From: Erysipelotrichaceae bacterium
GTDB lineage: Bacteria > Bacillota_I > Bacilli_A > Erysipelotrichales > Erysipelotrichaceae
Assembly (NCBI GenBank): GCA_022772735.1
Contig: JALEZD010000008.1
Span: forward strand, 124,001 to 188,000
Length of the DNA: 64,000 nt
Reading direction: 5' to 3'
The position numbers and the translations under genes are program-made. Below are positions 37,617 to 46,237 of the stretch, in pieces (the first letter of the stretch is position 1; the number at the start of each line of letters is the position of its first letter). The notes beneath the pieces were generated by a model, which made no database searches, had not been told where the DNA came from, and saw nothing but the letters and a program-made list of their open reading frames with translations.

Positions 37617-38609
37617 ATGAAAAGATTGACTATAAAAGATATTGCAAAATTAGCAGATGTTTCTAAAACAACAGTGTCTTTTTATATAAACGGTAATTAT
37701 GACAAAATGTCTAATGAAACAAAGGAAAAGATAAAAAAAATTATTGATGAAACAGGTTTTAGACCAAGTAATATTGCAAGAAGTTTAAATAATAAAAAAT
37801 CAAAGTTAATTGGTGTTGTAATTGGAAATATAACAAATTCACTGTCAAATCAAATTGTTAAAGGTATTGATGATTGTGCGCATAAACATGGGTATCAACT
37901 CATTGTTGGTAATAGTAATTTTAATAAAAGTGCAGAAGAACAATATTTAAGAAGTATGAGTGGAATGGGAGTGGATGGATTTATTATTCAGCCAACTTCT
38001 TATTATGATGAAATAGTTTCAAAAATAAATTTTAAGGAAGATGTTGTATTTATTGATTCACTAAAAAATGACTCAAAGGGTATGTGGATTAAAACAAATA
38101 ATTATGAAGCAGTATTAGATGCTTTAGAAATATTGATGGAATATGGCTATGAACACTATATAATGGTTAGCGAAGATCCACATATTTTAACAACTCGTAT
38201 GGAAAGGTATAGAGGTTTTATCGATATACTTAAATTAAATAATAAATCTTTTGAAACTATAATTGTTGAAAATAATTGTAGTGAATATTTAAAAGATGAA
38301 TTTAGTAAACGATTAGATACAAATAAAAAAACACTTGTATTTGCAGGAACCAACTTATTGTTAAGTGAAGTTTATCAGTCACTAAAAGACTATATACATT
38401 TAATTCCAGAGAAATTAGGTTTGATTGGATTTGATAGTTTAGAATGGACAAACTTAGTGACACCAAGTGTGACAACTATTGTTCAACCGTCATATGAAGA
38501 AGGATATAGAGCTTGTGAAATGCTTATTGATAAAATGGAAGGGATAAATAAAGAACTTCCCAATCAGATTTTTAAGTGTGAAATTAACTTTAAAGATAGT
38601 ACAAAATAG
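37617..38609 (+). CDS. LacI family transcriptional regulator
   Basis: 330 residues. The LacI HTH (LTIKDIAKLADVSKTTVSFYIN) and hinge (RPSNIARSLNNKKSKLIGVV) are followed by a periplasmic-binding-like effector domain ending in GLIGFDSLEWTNLVTPSVTTIVQP. It probably binds a sugar or sugar phosphate, but no carbohydrate operon is adjacent, so it is autoregulatory or acts at distant sites. The overall form resembles KdgR-type regulators. AGGAGA lies before ATG 37617. Confidence 0.93.
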   Translation: MKRLTIKDIAKLADVSKTTVSFYINGNYDKMSNETKEKIKKIIDETGFRPSNIARSLNNKKSKLIGVVIGNITNSLSNQIVKGIDDCAHKHGYQLIVGNSNFNKSAEEQYLRSMSGMGVDGFIIQPTSYYDEIVSKINFKEDVVFIDSLKNDSKGMWIKTNNYEAVLDALEILMEYGYEHYIMVSEDPHILTTRMERYRGFIDILKLNNKSFETIIVENNCSEYLKDEFSKRLDTNKKTLVFAGTNLLLSEVYQSLKDYIHLIPEKLGLIGFDSLEWTNLVTPSVTTIVQPSYEEGYRACEMLIDKMEGINKELPNQIFKCEINFKDSTK

Positions 38610-38645
38610 GTATAAATTGTTTGTTTATCTTGCAAAAAAGCCGTT

Positions 38646-38695
38646 TATAATATATATTAGTTGTGTAGAGAAAAAAGGAGTGCTAATGGCACTCC
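38646..38695 (+). promoter_or_regulatory. nusA operon leader: -10 and short hairpin
   Basis: TATAAT at 38646-38651 is preceded by a weak TTGTTT 19 bases upstream. About 25 bases later GGAGTGC (38677-38683), loop TAATG and GCACTCC (38689-38695) form a perfect 7-base stem followed by TTAATTT, which may be a weak attenuator before rimP. Confidence 0.4.
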
Positions 38696-38718
38696 TTAAT
38701 TTATGATAAGGAGAACAG

Positions 38719-39177
38719 ATGGAGGCTATTGAAAAAATAAAAGAGTTAATACAACCGATTTTATCTGAAAACAAAATTAAGTTATACGATGTTAAATGGA
38801 CAAGTGAAAAAAACAATAAGATATTACAAATTTCAATATTAAAAGAAGATGACACAATGGATTTAGATACATGTGCTTTGATAAGTGAAAAAATTTCTGT
38901 TGTACTTGATGAGCTATTAACATATCAATATATGCTTGAAGTTTGTAGTCCTGGTGCTGAAAGAGAAATAAAAAATTTTGATGAAATTAAAAATTATGTT
39001 GGTAAATATATTTTTGTAAGATTAAATCATTCTATTAAGGGAAAAAATGAATTTACTGGTGAAATTGAAAGTGTTGATGATTTAATTACAATAAAATATA
39101 GAGATAAAGCTGTTTTAAGGAAAGTTTCATTTGAAACTAAAGAAATAGAATTCATAAGATTTGCGGTTAAAATATAA
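38719..39177 (+). CDS. rimP: Ribosome maturation factor RimP
   Basis: 152 residues. The two-domain RimP form is seen with LYDVKWTSEKNNKILQISI, the DLDTCALISEKIS block, and the hallmark LEVCSPGAEREI, followed by the Sm-like C-terminal domain. It assists 30S assembly. AAGGAGAA lies before ATG 38719. It is the first gene of the rimP-nusA-rnpM-ylxQ-infB-rbfA operon. Confidence 0.95.
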   Translation: MEAIEKIKELIQPILSENKIKLYDVKWTSEKNNKILQISILKEDDTMDLDTCALISEKISVVLDELLTYQYMLEVCSPGAEREIKNFDEIKNYVGKYIFVRLNHSIKGKNEFTGEIESVDDLITIKYRDKAVLRKVSFETKEIEFIRFAVKI

Positions 39178-39191
39178 TATTGGAGGAGAAA

Positions 39192-40793
39192 ATGAATTAC
39201 AAAGTTTTATTAAATGCCTTAGGTCAAATTGAAGATGATAGAAAAATATCTAAGGAAGTTGTTATGAATGCTTTAAAAGAAGCTTTAATTAAGGCATATC
39301 GTAAAAATGTAGAAATACCTGATATTGCACTAAGAGTTGAAATTAATGAAGATAATGGTCACATTAATATGTTTCAACAATACACAGTTGTAAATGAAGT
39401 TGAAGATGATGAATTAGAGATTTCTTTTGAAGATGCAAAAGAATTAAAAGAAGGAATTGAACTTGGTGAATATATTGAAAAACCTGTTTCTTTAAATAAT
39501 CTAAGTCGTGCTTCAGCAACTCTTGCAAGAAATGTTATGAAACAAAAAATTAGAGAAGCAGAAAAATTAGCTGTTTATGAAGAATATGCAGATTTATTGG
39601 ATGAAATGGTTTTAGGAATTGTAGAATCTGTTGAAGAAAAGTTTGTGTTAGTTAATTTAGGTAGAACTATAGCTATGATGCCAAGTTCTGCAAGAATTCC
39701 AAATGAGAGATATACGGAAGGGCAAAAAATTCGAGTAATTATTACAGAAGTTAAAAAAGAAACAAAAGGTTCTCAAGTAGTTGTTTCTAGAACTGATGCA
39801 AAACTTGTAAAAAGGCTATTTGAAAAAGAAGTACCTGAAATTTTTCAAGGTATAGTAGAAATTAAAGCAATTGCAAGAGAAGCAGGAGAAAGAACTAAAA
39901 TGGCAGTTTATTCTCATAATCCTGATGTTGATGCAATTGGTGCTTGTATAGGTCCAAAAGGTACTAGAGTTCAAGAAATAATTGAAGAGTTAAAAGGTGA
40001 AAAAATTGATATTTTCGAGTGGAGTGACAATGTTAGTGATCTTGTTAGAAATGCTCTTGCTCCAGCAGAAGTTGTCGCAGTAATTCCTTCAGAAAACTCT
40101 AAAGGTTTGATTGTTGTTGTAAACAAAGACCAATTATCACTTGCTATCGGAAAAAAAGGTAAAAATGCAAGACTTGCAGTTAAACTAACTGAAAAGAAAA
40201 TTGACATAAAAACAAAAGAAGATTTAGATGAGCAAGGTGTAGATTATATTGCTCTTCAAAATGAATACTTAAGAAAAATTGAAGAAGAAAAGTTAATAAA
40301 ACAAGCTAAGCAGTTAAAAGAAGAAGTTGCACTTGAAGTTGCAGAAGAATTTGAAGAAGAAATAATTGAAGAAGTTATTGAAGAGGCAATTGAAGAAAAC
40401 ATGTTAACAGAGGAAATTAGTGAAGTAGAAGAAGTTAAAGAAGATTCAATTAAACCTGAAGTTGTAAAAGAAGAAAATGTAAGCAAAAAGAAGAAACTTC
40501 TTGAATCAAAGGCAACAGAATATGTTTCTGTTTTTGAAAAATTAGTTGGAGATACTTCTAAACCTAAAACTGAAAAACCTGATTACAAAAACAAGAAAAA
40601 GAAAAAAGAAGAAGACGAACATAAACCTAGATTAAAAGATTTAAAGAAAGATTTAGATTATGAAATAAAACCTTTATATTCTGAAGAAGAATTAGAAGAA
40701 ATCCGTCGTCAAGAAGAGGAAGAAGAACTCACTCAATATGATGACTATATGGACTATGAAGATTATGATGAATATTATGATGATGAAGATTAG
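39192..40793 (+). CDS. nusA: Transcription factor NusA with long acidic C-terminal tail
   Basis: 533 residues from ATG 39192 (GGAGGAG upstream; TTG 39180 rejected). Residues 1 to about 350 are standard: N-terminal RNAP-binding domain, S1 (LGIVESVEEKFVLVNLG), KH1 and KH2 (DPVGACVG-like DAIGACIGPKGTRV, and LAIGKKGKNARLA). About 170 further residues, from near 360, are a Glu/Lys-rich helical region that ends in an Asp/Tyr/Glu tail. Bacillus NusA stops at about 371. Extended NusA is known in Mycoplasma, where it bridges polymerase and ribosome. Confidence 0.95.
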   Translation: MNYKVLLNALGQIEDDRKISKEVVMNALKEALIKAYRKNVEIPDIALRVEINEDNGHINMFQQYTVVNEVEDDELEISFEDAKELKEGIELGEYIEKPVSLNNLSRASATLARNVMKQKIREAEKLAVYEEYADLLDEMVLGIVESVEEKFVLVNLGRTIAMMPSSARIPNERYTEGQKIRVIITEVKKETKGSQVVVSRTDAKLVKRLFEKEVPEIFQGIVEIKAIAREAGERTKMAVYSHNPDVDAIGACIGPKGTRVQEIIEELKGEKIDIFEWSDNVSDLVRNALAPAEVVAVIPSENSKGLIVVVNKDQLSLAIGKKGKNARLAVKLTEKKIDIKTKEDLDEQGVDYIALQNEYLRKIEEEKLIKQAKQLKEEVALEVAEEFEEEIIEEVIEEAIEENMLTEEISEVEEVKEDSIKPEVVKEENVSKKKKLLESKATEYVSVFEKLVGDTSKPKTEKPDYKNKKKKKEEDEHKPRLKDLKKDLDYEIKPLYSEEELEEIRRQEEEEELTQYDDYMDYEDYDEYYDDED

Positions 40794-40800
40794 GTAAATT

Positions 40801-41061
40801 ATGAAGAAAATTCCATTAAGAAAATGTGTAGTAACTCAAGAGCAATTTCCTAAAAAGGAACTTTTAAGAATTGTTAAAACACCTGAAAATGAGGTTAAGG
40901 TCGATTTGACAGGCAGATTAAATGGTAGAGGAGCATATCTTAAAAAAGATGTAAATGTTGTTGAGATAGCAAGAAAGAAAGGTAGTTTAGACAAAGCTTT
41001 AGAAGTTAAAGTATCTGAAGAAGTTTATGATGAAATTATAAATGTAATTAACCATGGATAA
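40801..41061 (+). CDS. rnpM: YlxR/RnpM family RNA-binding protein
   Basis: 86 residues. KIPLRKCVVTQEQFPKKELLRIV and GRLNGRGAYL match the YlxR (DUF448) family, whose GRGAYL motif is invariant. The Bacillus protein was recently reported to modulate RNase P and renamed RnpM. The position between nusA and ylxQ is the canonical one. It overlaps ylxQ by 8 bases. Confidence 0.93.
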   Translation: MKKIPLRKCVVTQEQFPKKELLRIVKTPENEVKVDLTGRLNGRGAYLKKDVNVVEIARKKGSLDKALEVKVSEEVYDEIINVINHG

Positions 41062-41341
41062 AATTTTTAGATTGATTGGATTGGCATTTAGAGCAAATAA
41101 GGTGTTATATGGTATAAAAGCTATGGATGCCATAACAAATAAAAAAGCGTTTTTAGTTGTATTATCAGATGATGCTTCTGATAATACAAAAAAGAAGGTG
41201 CTTGATAAATGTGCCTATTATCAAGTACCTGTAAAGTCTGTAAATTCAAGAAACGAATTATCAAAATGTATTGGTAAAAAAGATATTGTTATGATAGCAA
41301 TAATTGAGGAGGGCTTTGCAAATAGTATTTTAAAGGCATAG
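41054..41341 (+). CDS. ylxQ: L7Ae-family RNA-binding protein YlxQ
   Basis: 95 residues. The L7Ae/L30e fold is recognised from [34 protein letters not shown] and the C-terminal [14 protein letters not shown]. It is expected to bind kink-turn RNA as shown for relatives; the target in this operon is not known. Translationally coupled to rnpM. Confidence 0.9.
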   Translation: MDKIFRLIGLAFRANKVLYGIKAMDAITNKKAFLVVLSDDASDNTKKKVLDKCAYYQVPVKSVNSRNELSKCIGKKDIVMIAIIEEGFANSILKA

Positions 41342-41354
41342 AAAGAGGTGTAGT

Positions 41355-43181
41355 ATGACTAAAAAACAAAAATCAGCTCCAAAAAAGAAGAAAAAGCTTA
41401 TCAAGGAGTTTATTCCAAAAAGTAATGTAGTTATTAGCGAAATAACTTATTCTGAAGGAATTACTGTTGGTGAACTAGCTGAGAAATGTAATCGTACTTC
41501 TAGCGAAATAATCAAAATGTTATTTATGCTAGGTAAAATGGTTACGATAAACAGTATTTTGGATGATGAATCAGTTGAGTTAATTTGTTTGGAATTTGAT
41601 ATAACAGCAATAAAAAAAGACCCAATTGAAGAAGACTCATTGGAAGATGATGTTATTGACGATAAGAATGAATTGAAAGATAGACCTCCTATAGTTACAA
41701 TAATGGGACATGTTGATCATGGTAAAACTACATTATTAGACTCAATAAGAAAAACAAAAGTTGTTGATGGAGAGTTTGGTGGAATAACACAACACATTGG
41801 TGCTTATCAGGTAAGTGTCAATGATAGATTGGTTACATTCTTAGATACTCCAGGACATGAAGCATTTACTGCTATGCGTGCAAGAGGGGCAAAAGTTACA
41901 GACGTTGCAATTATAGTTGTTGCAGCTGACGATGGTGTTATGCCTCAAACAAAAGAAGCTGTTGATCATGCAAAAGCAGCTGATGTTCCAATTATTGTTG
42001 CAGTTAATAAAATTGATAAACCAACTGCCAATCCCGATAGAGTTATGAGTGAAATGTCTGAACTTGGGTTGATGCCTGAAGAATGGGGTGGAGATACCAT
42101 TTATGTTCAAACAAGTGCTAAAACAGGGTTAGGAATAAAAGATTTACTCGAAACTATATTGGTTGTAAGTGAAGTTAAAGAATTGAAAGCTAATCCAAAT
42201 CGTTTAGCTACTGGTACAACTATTGAAGCTAAACTTGACAAAGGTAGAGGACCAGTTGTTACTTTACTTGTACAAAATGGTACATTAAGGCATGGAGATT
42301 CAATTGTTGTTGGATCAACATTTGGTAAAATAAGAAAAATGACAGATGATATTGGAAGTGAAATAAAAGAAGCTAAACCTGCAACACCTGTTGAAGTCAT
42401 TGGACTTAGCGATGTTCCAGAAGCAGGAGATATATTTAAAGTTTTTGAATCTGAAAAAGAAGCTCGTGCACTTGCACAAAGAAGAAATCAAGTTAAAATT
42501 GAAAATGAAAGAAAACAATCATCTGCAATGTCTCTTGAGGATTTAGCTAATCAAATTTCATCTGGTGATATTCAAGAAATACCTATCATTATCAAATCTG
42601 ATGTTCAAGGCTCAGCAGAAGCTGTAAAATCTTCTTTAGAGAAAATTGAAGTTGAAGGTGTAAAAATAAATGTAATCAGATCAACTGCTGGAGCAATTTC
42701 TGAATCAGATGTTATGCTTGCAGAAGCATCAAAAGCAATCATTATTGGTTTTAATGTTCGTCCAGATGCAAATGTTAGAAAAAAAGCATTAGAATCAGGT
42801 GTTTCAATTAGATTACACAACATTATTTATAAAGCTGTTGAAGAAATGGAATCTGCAATGAAAGGTATGCTTGCACCTGTTTATGAAGAAGTTGTCATTG
42901 GGCAAGCTGAAGTAAGACAAATTTATAAAGTTTCTAAAGTTGGTACAATTGCTGGATGTATGGTTCAAGATGGAAAAATTGTGAGAGAATCAAAAGTTAG
43001 ACTTATTAGAAATGGAATTGTTATTTACACAGGAAAACTTGGTTCTTTAAAAAGATTCCAAAATGATGCAAAGGAAGTTAATGCTGGATATGATTGTGGT
43101 TTAACTATTGAAAACTACAATGATATTAAAGAAGGCGATTTACTTGAAGCATATGAAGATAAGGTAGTACCGGTGGAATAA
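41355..43181 (+). CDS. infB: Translation initiation factor IF-2 (short form)
   Basis: 608 residues, with a reduced N-terminus: a Lys-rich start, then one IF2_N domain (about 25-80, [25 protein letters not shown]). The G domain has [36 protein letters not shown] and TSAKTG; domains II to IV follow with the C2 fMet-tRNA-binding end. It positions initiator tRNA on the 30S subunit. AGAGGTG lies before the ATG. Confidence 0.98.
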   Translation: MTKKQKSAPKKKKKLIKEFIPKSNVVISEITYSEGITVGELAEKCNRTSSEIIKMLFMLGKMVTINSILDDESVELICLEFDITAIKKDPIEEDSLEDDVIDDKNELKDRPPIVTIMGHVDHGKTTLLDSIRKTKVVDGEFGGITQHIGAYQVSVNDRLVTFLDTPGHEAFTAMRARGAKVTDVAIIVVAADDGVMPQTKEAVDHAKAADVPIIVAVNKIDKPTANPDRVMSEMSELGLMPEEWGGDTIYVQTSAKTGLGIKDLLETILVVSEVKELKANPNRLATGTTIEAKLDKGRGPVVTLLVQNGTLRHGDSIVVGSTFGKIRKMTDDIGSEIKEAKPATPVEVIGLSDVPEAGDIFKVFESEKEARALAQRRNQVKIENERKQSSAMSLEDLANQISSGDIQEIPIIIKSDVQGSAEAVKSSLEKIEVEGVKINVIRSTAGAISESDVMLAEASKAIIIGFNVRPDANVRKKALESGVSIRLHNIIYKAVEEMESAMKGMLAPVYEEVVIGQAEVRQIYKVSKVGTIAGCMVQDGKIVRESKVRLIRNGIVIYTGKLGSLKRFQNDAKEVNAGYDCGLTIENYNDIKEGDLLEAYEDKVVPVE

Positions 43182-43182
43182 T

Positions 43183-43536
43183 ATGGCAACAATCAAACAA
43201 GAAAGACTTAACCAAATTATTTTGCGTGAAGTAACTAATATTATTCATTTTGAACTTAAAGATCCATCTATCGGGTTTATAACAATTTCTGATGTTGATG
43301 TAAGTAATGATCATAGTTTTGCCACAATATACGTATCTTTTTTAGGAAAACAAACTAGAAAGGATGCTGGATTAAATGCATTAAATAAAGCCAAAGGTTT
43401 TATTAGAAGTGAACTTGCTAAAAGATTAACTACAAGACGTGTGCCAAGTTTAATTTTTAAACTTGATGATACTCTTGAAAATGCAGAAAAGCTAAATAAA
43501 ATTTTTCAAAAGATTGATGAAGAAAAAGAATCCTAA
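43183..43536 (+). CDS. rbfA: Ribosome-binding factor A
   Basis: 117 residues. The start ERLNQIILREVTNII, DPSIGFITISDVDVSNDHSFATIYVSF and the C-terminal RRVPSLIFKLDDTLENAEKL are diagnostic. It binds immature 30S during cold-sensitive 16S processing. ATG follows infB by one base. In Bacillus the next genes are truB and ribF; here a terminator ends the operon. Confidence 0.96.
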   Translation: MATIKQERLNQIILREVTNIIHFELKDPSIGFITISDVDVSNDHSFATIYVSFLGKQTRKDAGLNALNKAKGFIRSELAKRLTTRRVPSLIFKLDDTLENAEKLNKIFQKIDEEKES

Positions 43537-43555
43537 AATTTTAGGATTTTTTTTT
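43529..43555 (+). terminator. Terminator of the nusA-infB-rbfA operon
   Basis: AATCCTAAAA and TTTTAGGATT (43529-43548) form a perfect 20-base palindrome followed by a T-run to 43555. The rbfA stop codon is inside the first arm. It separates the operon from the secretion locus. Confidence 0.85.
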
Positions 43556-43600
43556 AGGTTTTTTATGTGTTTTTCTAATAAATTATTAGGAGGTTATAAA

Positions 43601-43900
43601 ATGAAAAAAATTATTGTAGATCCATCAATTCTTGATAAAGTATCTAATAAAATTATTCAAGAAGCTAATGAATATCAAAGAGCTTTTAAACAGTTGTTTG
43701 AAGAAGTAAATTTGTTAAGCAATTCATGGCAGGGTAAAGATAATATTGCATTTACAAATCAGATAAAAGGATTTGAAGATGATTTTAGACAAATATTTAT
43801 TCTTTGTGAACAATATAGTGATTTTTTAAAAACTTCTGCAAGAGCCTACAGAGAAACACAAGATGAAATATTAAATCAAGCAAAAAGGTTAATTAACTAG
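43601..43900 (+). CDS. WXG100-family protein (ESAT-6-like)
   Basis: 99 residues. The length, all-helical pattern and central SNSWQGKDN (WxG turn) identify a WXG100 protein. These small helical-hairpin dimers are secreted by type VII systems and activate the EssC ATPase. AGGAGG lies 7 bases before ATG 43601; the open frame extends upstream through the rbfA terminator but has no better start. The C-terminal YxxxD/E signal is not evident (YRETQD is off by one). First gene of the secretion cluster; no clear promoter is visible in the 45 bases before it. Confidence 0.85.
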   Translation: MKKIIVDPSILDKVSNKIIQEANEYQRAFKQLFEEVNLLSNSWQGKDNIAFTNQIKGFEDDFRQIFILCEQYSDFLKTSARAYRETQDEILNQAKRLIN

Positions 43901-43910
43901 GAGGTTAAAA

Positions 43911-44210
43911 ATGGATAATATAAAAATATCACTAAATGAAGTCGCAAGTTGTGCTCAATCACTTCGTTTGTTAAATGAAAGAATGTATGAAAAACTTCAA
44001 ATTATAAAAAAAGATATTAATGATTTAAATAACACATGGATTTCAGATGGAGGAGAAACAATTAGAAACAGATTTAATATATTCGCAAATAGATTTGAAG
44101 TTCAAAAAGATACGATAGAATCTTATAGTAAATTTCTAGATTTAACCGTTTCAAGTTATGACTTAATGGAAACAAGCATAAATGCCAATGCGTCTAGTTT
44201 TAATAATTAA
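43911..44210 (+). CDS. WXG100-like protein, putative partner
   Basis: 99 residues, the same length and helical-hairpin pattern as the preceding gene. The central turn is NTWISDGGE, so Trp is kept but the WxG spacing is not. A YDLME sequence near residues 83-87 matches the C-terminal YxxxD/E export motif that the first protein lacks. The two may form a heterodimer, analogous to EsxA-EsxB pairs (inference). AGGAGG precedes ATG 43911 and the next gene overlaps by 29 bases. Confidence 0.75.
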   Translation: MDNIKISLNEVASCAQSLRLLNERMYEKLQIIKKDINDLNNTWISDGGETIRNRFNIFANRFEVQKDTIESYSKFLDLTVSSYDLMETSINANASSFNN

Positions 44211-46236
44211 AGTATTATTAATAATTATTTCATTATCAGGTTGTAATAAAAAAATTGAAAAAATTACTATAGGAGAATGGTTGAAAATTGTAAGTGAAAA
44301 ATCTAATATTACTCATTATGTATCAGAAAATCCATATTATATAAATATTGATAAAAATAATAAATATTTTAAGGATGTACAATCACTTGTAGAATGGGAA
44401 GTTTTAGATACAAAATTTCCACTAAAATTAGATGAATATTTAAATAAAGAGTTTTTAGCTTATACATTATCTGGTTTGTATGGGGGTGAACTAGATGGCA
44501 TATCTGTAAAAGATAGTAAGGATAGTATTTATTCTAAACAAATTGAAAAGGTTATATCATTAGGAATACTTGAATTAGATTTCAGAAATTGTTTTAACCC
44601 AAAAGAATTAATAGATAAAAATTACGCAATTGAAGTTTTGGATAAAGTTGTTAATTATATTAATGATTTTAAAGAAACAGATTTACAAACAAATTATAAT
44701 TGGAAAGATGATTTAAATATTGTTGAAATTAATCCAATACATTTTGATGAATCAACTAATGAGATTATTTTAGATAAAAATAATCAAGTAAATTCAGGTG
44801 AAATAATTCATTTTTATTATTTAGATAAAGAATATTATAAACAGGTCGAAGAAATATTAGAAGATGAAAAAAATATTAAAGCAATTTTGAGTGATCCTTA
44901 TATTGAAGATATTTTTGAAGAATTTAAAATAAATGAGAATTTTGATGTGAATTTTGATGATGCGATTATTGAACCATTTAATGAAAGTGAAATAACATCA
45001 TACAATAAAATGTATGATGTTATTAACTTGAATTCAAATAATTCATTTAAATTTAAAGATTTTAATATAAATTATAAAGCAAGTGGTAGTACATTTAGTG
45101 TTGATATTAGTAAAAAAAATAAACATTCAATTATGTATGCTAATGCAAGTATTTTTAATTTAAAGCCAAAAATTCAATGGGATTTTAAAAATTTTAATAA
45201 TTCTAATGGATTTTTTAAAATTGATTTTGATTCAAATTTATCTTTTGGTGTAAAAAAAGAAAACTCAAAAAATATTTATGGAGATTTTTCCAAAATAGAT
45301 TCATCTAATTTTTTAAAAACAATACAAAATATTTTTGTTGATGATAGTGTAAAAAATACAATTCCAATATGTAAAATAAAAGTTCCAATACCCAATATGC
45401 CTACAGCAACAGTTACTCTTAAATTGCTTATTAACTTTTTCGCAAGTGGGAAGATAGAATTATCAATTGCGAATGTTCATTCAGTTGGTATGGAAATTAA
45501 AAACAAAAATATAAGAATAATTTCAAATCACAAAAATAATACAGACTTTATAATAAAATCAAGCGCAAAGACATCACTAGGATTTTTAAGCTCTTTTAAT
45601 ATATTTAATCAGGATATTATTGATATAAGTTTAAACGCAGGTGCTAATGCTACATTAAATAGTACTATTCATTTGTTTGATAATGAAGGTAATATTAATT
45701 CTGTTAAATCTAACTTGCCAGGAGATTTTTTATATGATATTTCAGAAAATAATAAAAATGTAAAAATGTGTTTTGATATGAGATTACATAAGGTGTTAGA
45801 AATTGAATTTAATTCACCAAGCACTTTGGCAAATAAATTTGGTTTAAATAAAAAAATTGTTATTTTTGATGAAAAAAATGGTAATCTATTAAAAGGTTTA
45901 CAAATTCATATGGAAAATTGGCAATTTGTTGATAAATGTACTCGTAATAAAAGTTATATTAAAAATAAAAATAAATTAGAAATAAACAGTGATAAGCTAT
46001 CAATAAAAGACTATTCAATTATATTAAATAAAAACGAACATAAAAAAATTGAAATTCTTCAAATTCCAAAAGGGTATAGTAAAAATGATATTAAATTTGA
46101 AATTAATAATACTAAGATTGCTGAAATAAATGATAAAGGAATTGTAGTTGGAAAAGACATTGGAAATGCAATTGTTTTAATTAAGACAAGTGATGAAAAA
46201 TATGTTGTAAAATGCCACATACTTTGTAAAGAATAA
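44182..46236 (+). CDS. Large lipoprotein of the type VII locus
   Basis: 684 residues, family not recognised. The N-terminus (LVLIIKVLLIIISLSGC) is a lipoprotein signal with lipobox LSGC and lipidated Cys21. Residues about 25-180 have SLH-like periodicity (YFKDVQSLVEWEVLD, two repeats) without the classic motif. A long beta-rich middle (about 190-560) follows. The last 80 residues resemble a Big_2 immunoglobulin-like domain (NNTKIAEINDKGIVVGKDIGNA). It may replace or complement the missing Ess membrane subunits, or be an envelope receptor or effector-associated protein. The start could be ATG 44182 or 44188; neither has a good ribosome site, so coupling with the previous gene is likely. Confidence 0.65.
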   Translation: MPMRLVLIIKVLLIIISLSGCNKKIEKITIGEWLKIVSEKSNITHYVSENPYYINIDKNNKYFKDVQSLVEWEVLDTKFPLKLDEYLNKEFLAYTLSGLYGGELDGISVKDSKDSIYSKQIEKVISLGILELDFRNCFNPKELIDKNYAIEVLDKVVNYINDFKETDLQTNYNWKDDLNIVEINPIHFDESTNEIILDKNNQVNSGEIIHFYYLDKEYYKQVEEILEDEKNIKAILSDPYIEDIFEEFKINENFDVNFDDAIIEPFNESEITSYNKMYDVINLNSNNSFKFKDFNINYKASGSTFSVDISKKNKHSIMYANASIFNLKPKIQWDFKNFNNSNGFFKIDFDSNLSFGVKKENSKNIYGDFSKIDSSNFLKTIQNIFVDDSVKNTIPICKIKVPIPNMPTATVTLKLLINFFASGKIELSIANVHSVGMEIKNKNIRIISNHKNNTDFIIKSSAKTSLGFLSSFNIFNQDIIDISLNAGANATLNSTIHLFDNEGNINSVKSNLPGDFLYDISENNKNVKMCFDMRLHKVLEIEFNSPSTLANKFGLNKKIVIFDEKNGNLLKGLQIHMENWQFVDKCTRNKSYIKNKNKLEINSDKLSIKDYSIILNKNEHKKIEILQIPKGYSKNDIKFEINNTKIAEINDKGIVVGKDIGNAIVLIKTSDEKYVVKCHILCKE

Positions 46237-46237
46237 T

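Noticed and set aside
43514..43600. Upstream extension of the first WXG100 gene
   Set aside because: It crosses the rbfA terminator and lacks a ribosome site; the AGGAGG before ATG 43601 fits the family start.
44182..46236. Lipoprotein as an EssB homologue
   Set aside because: EssB has an N-terminal pseudokinase and a central membrane helix without lipobox; neither is seen here.
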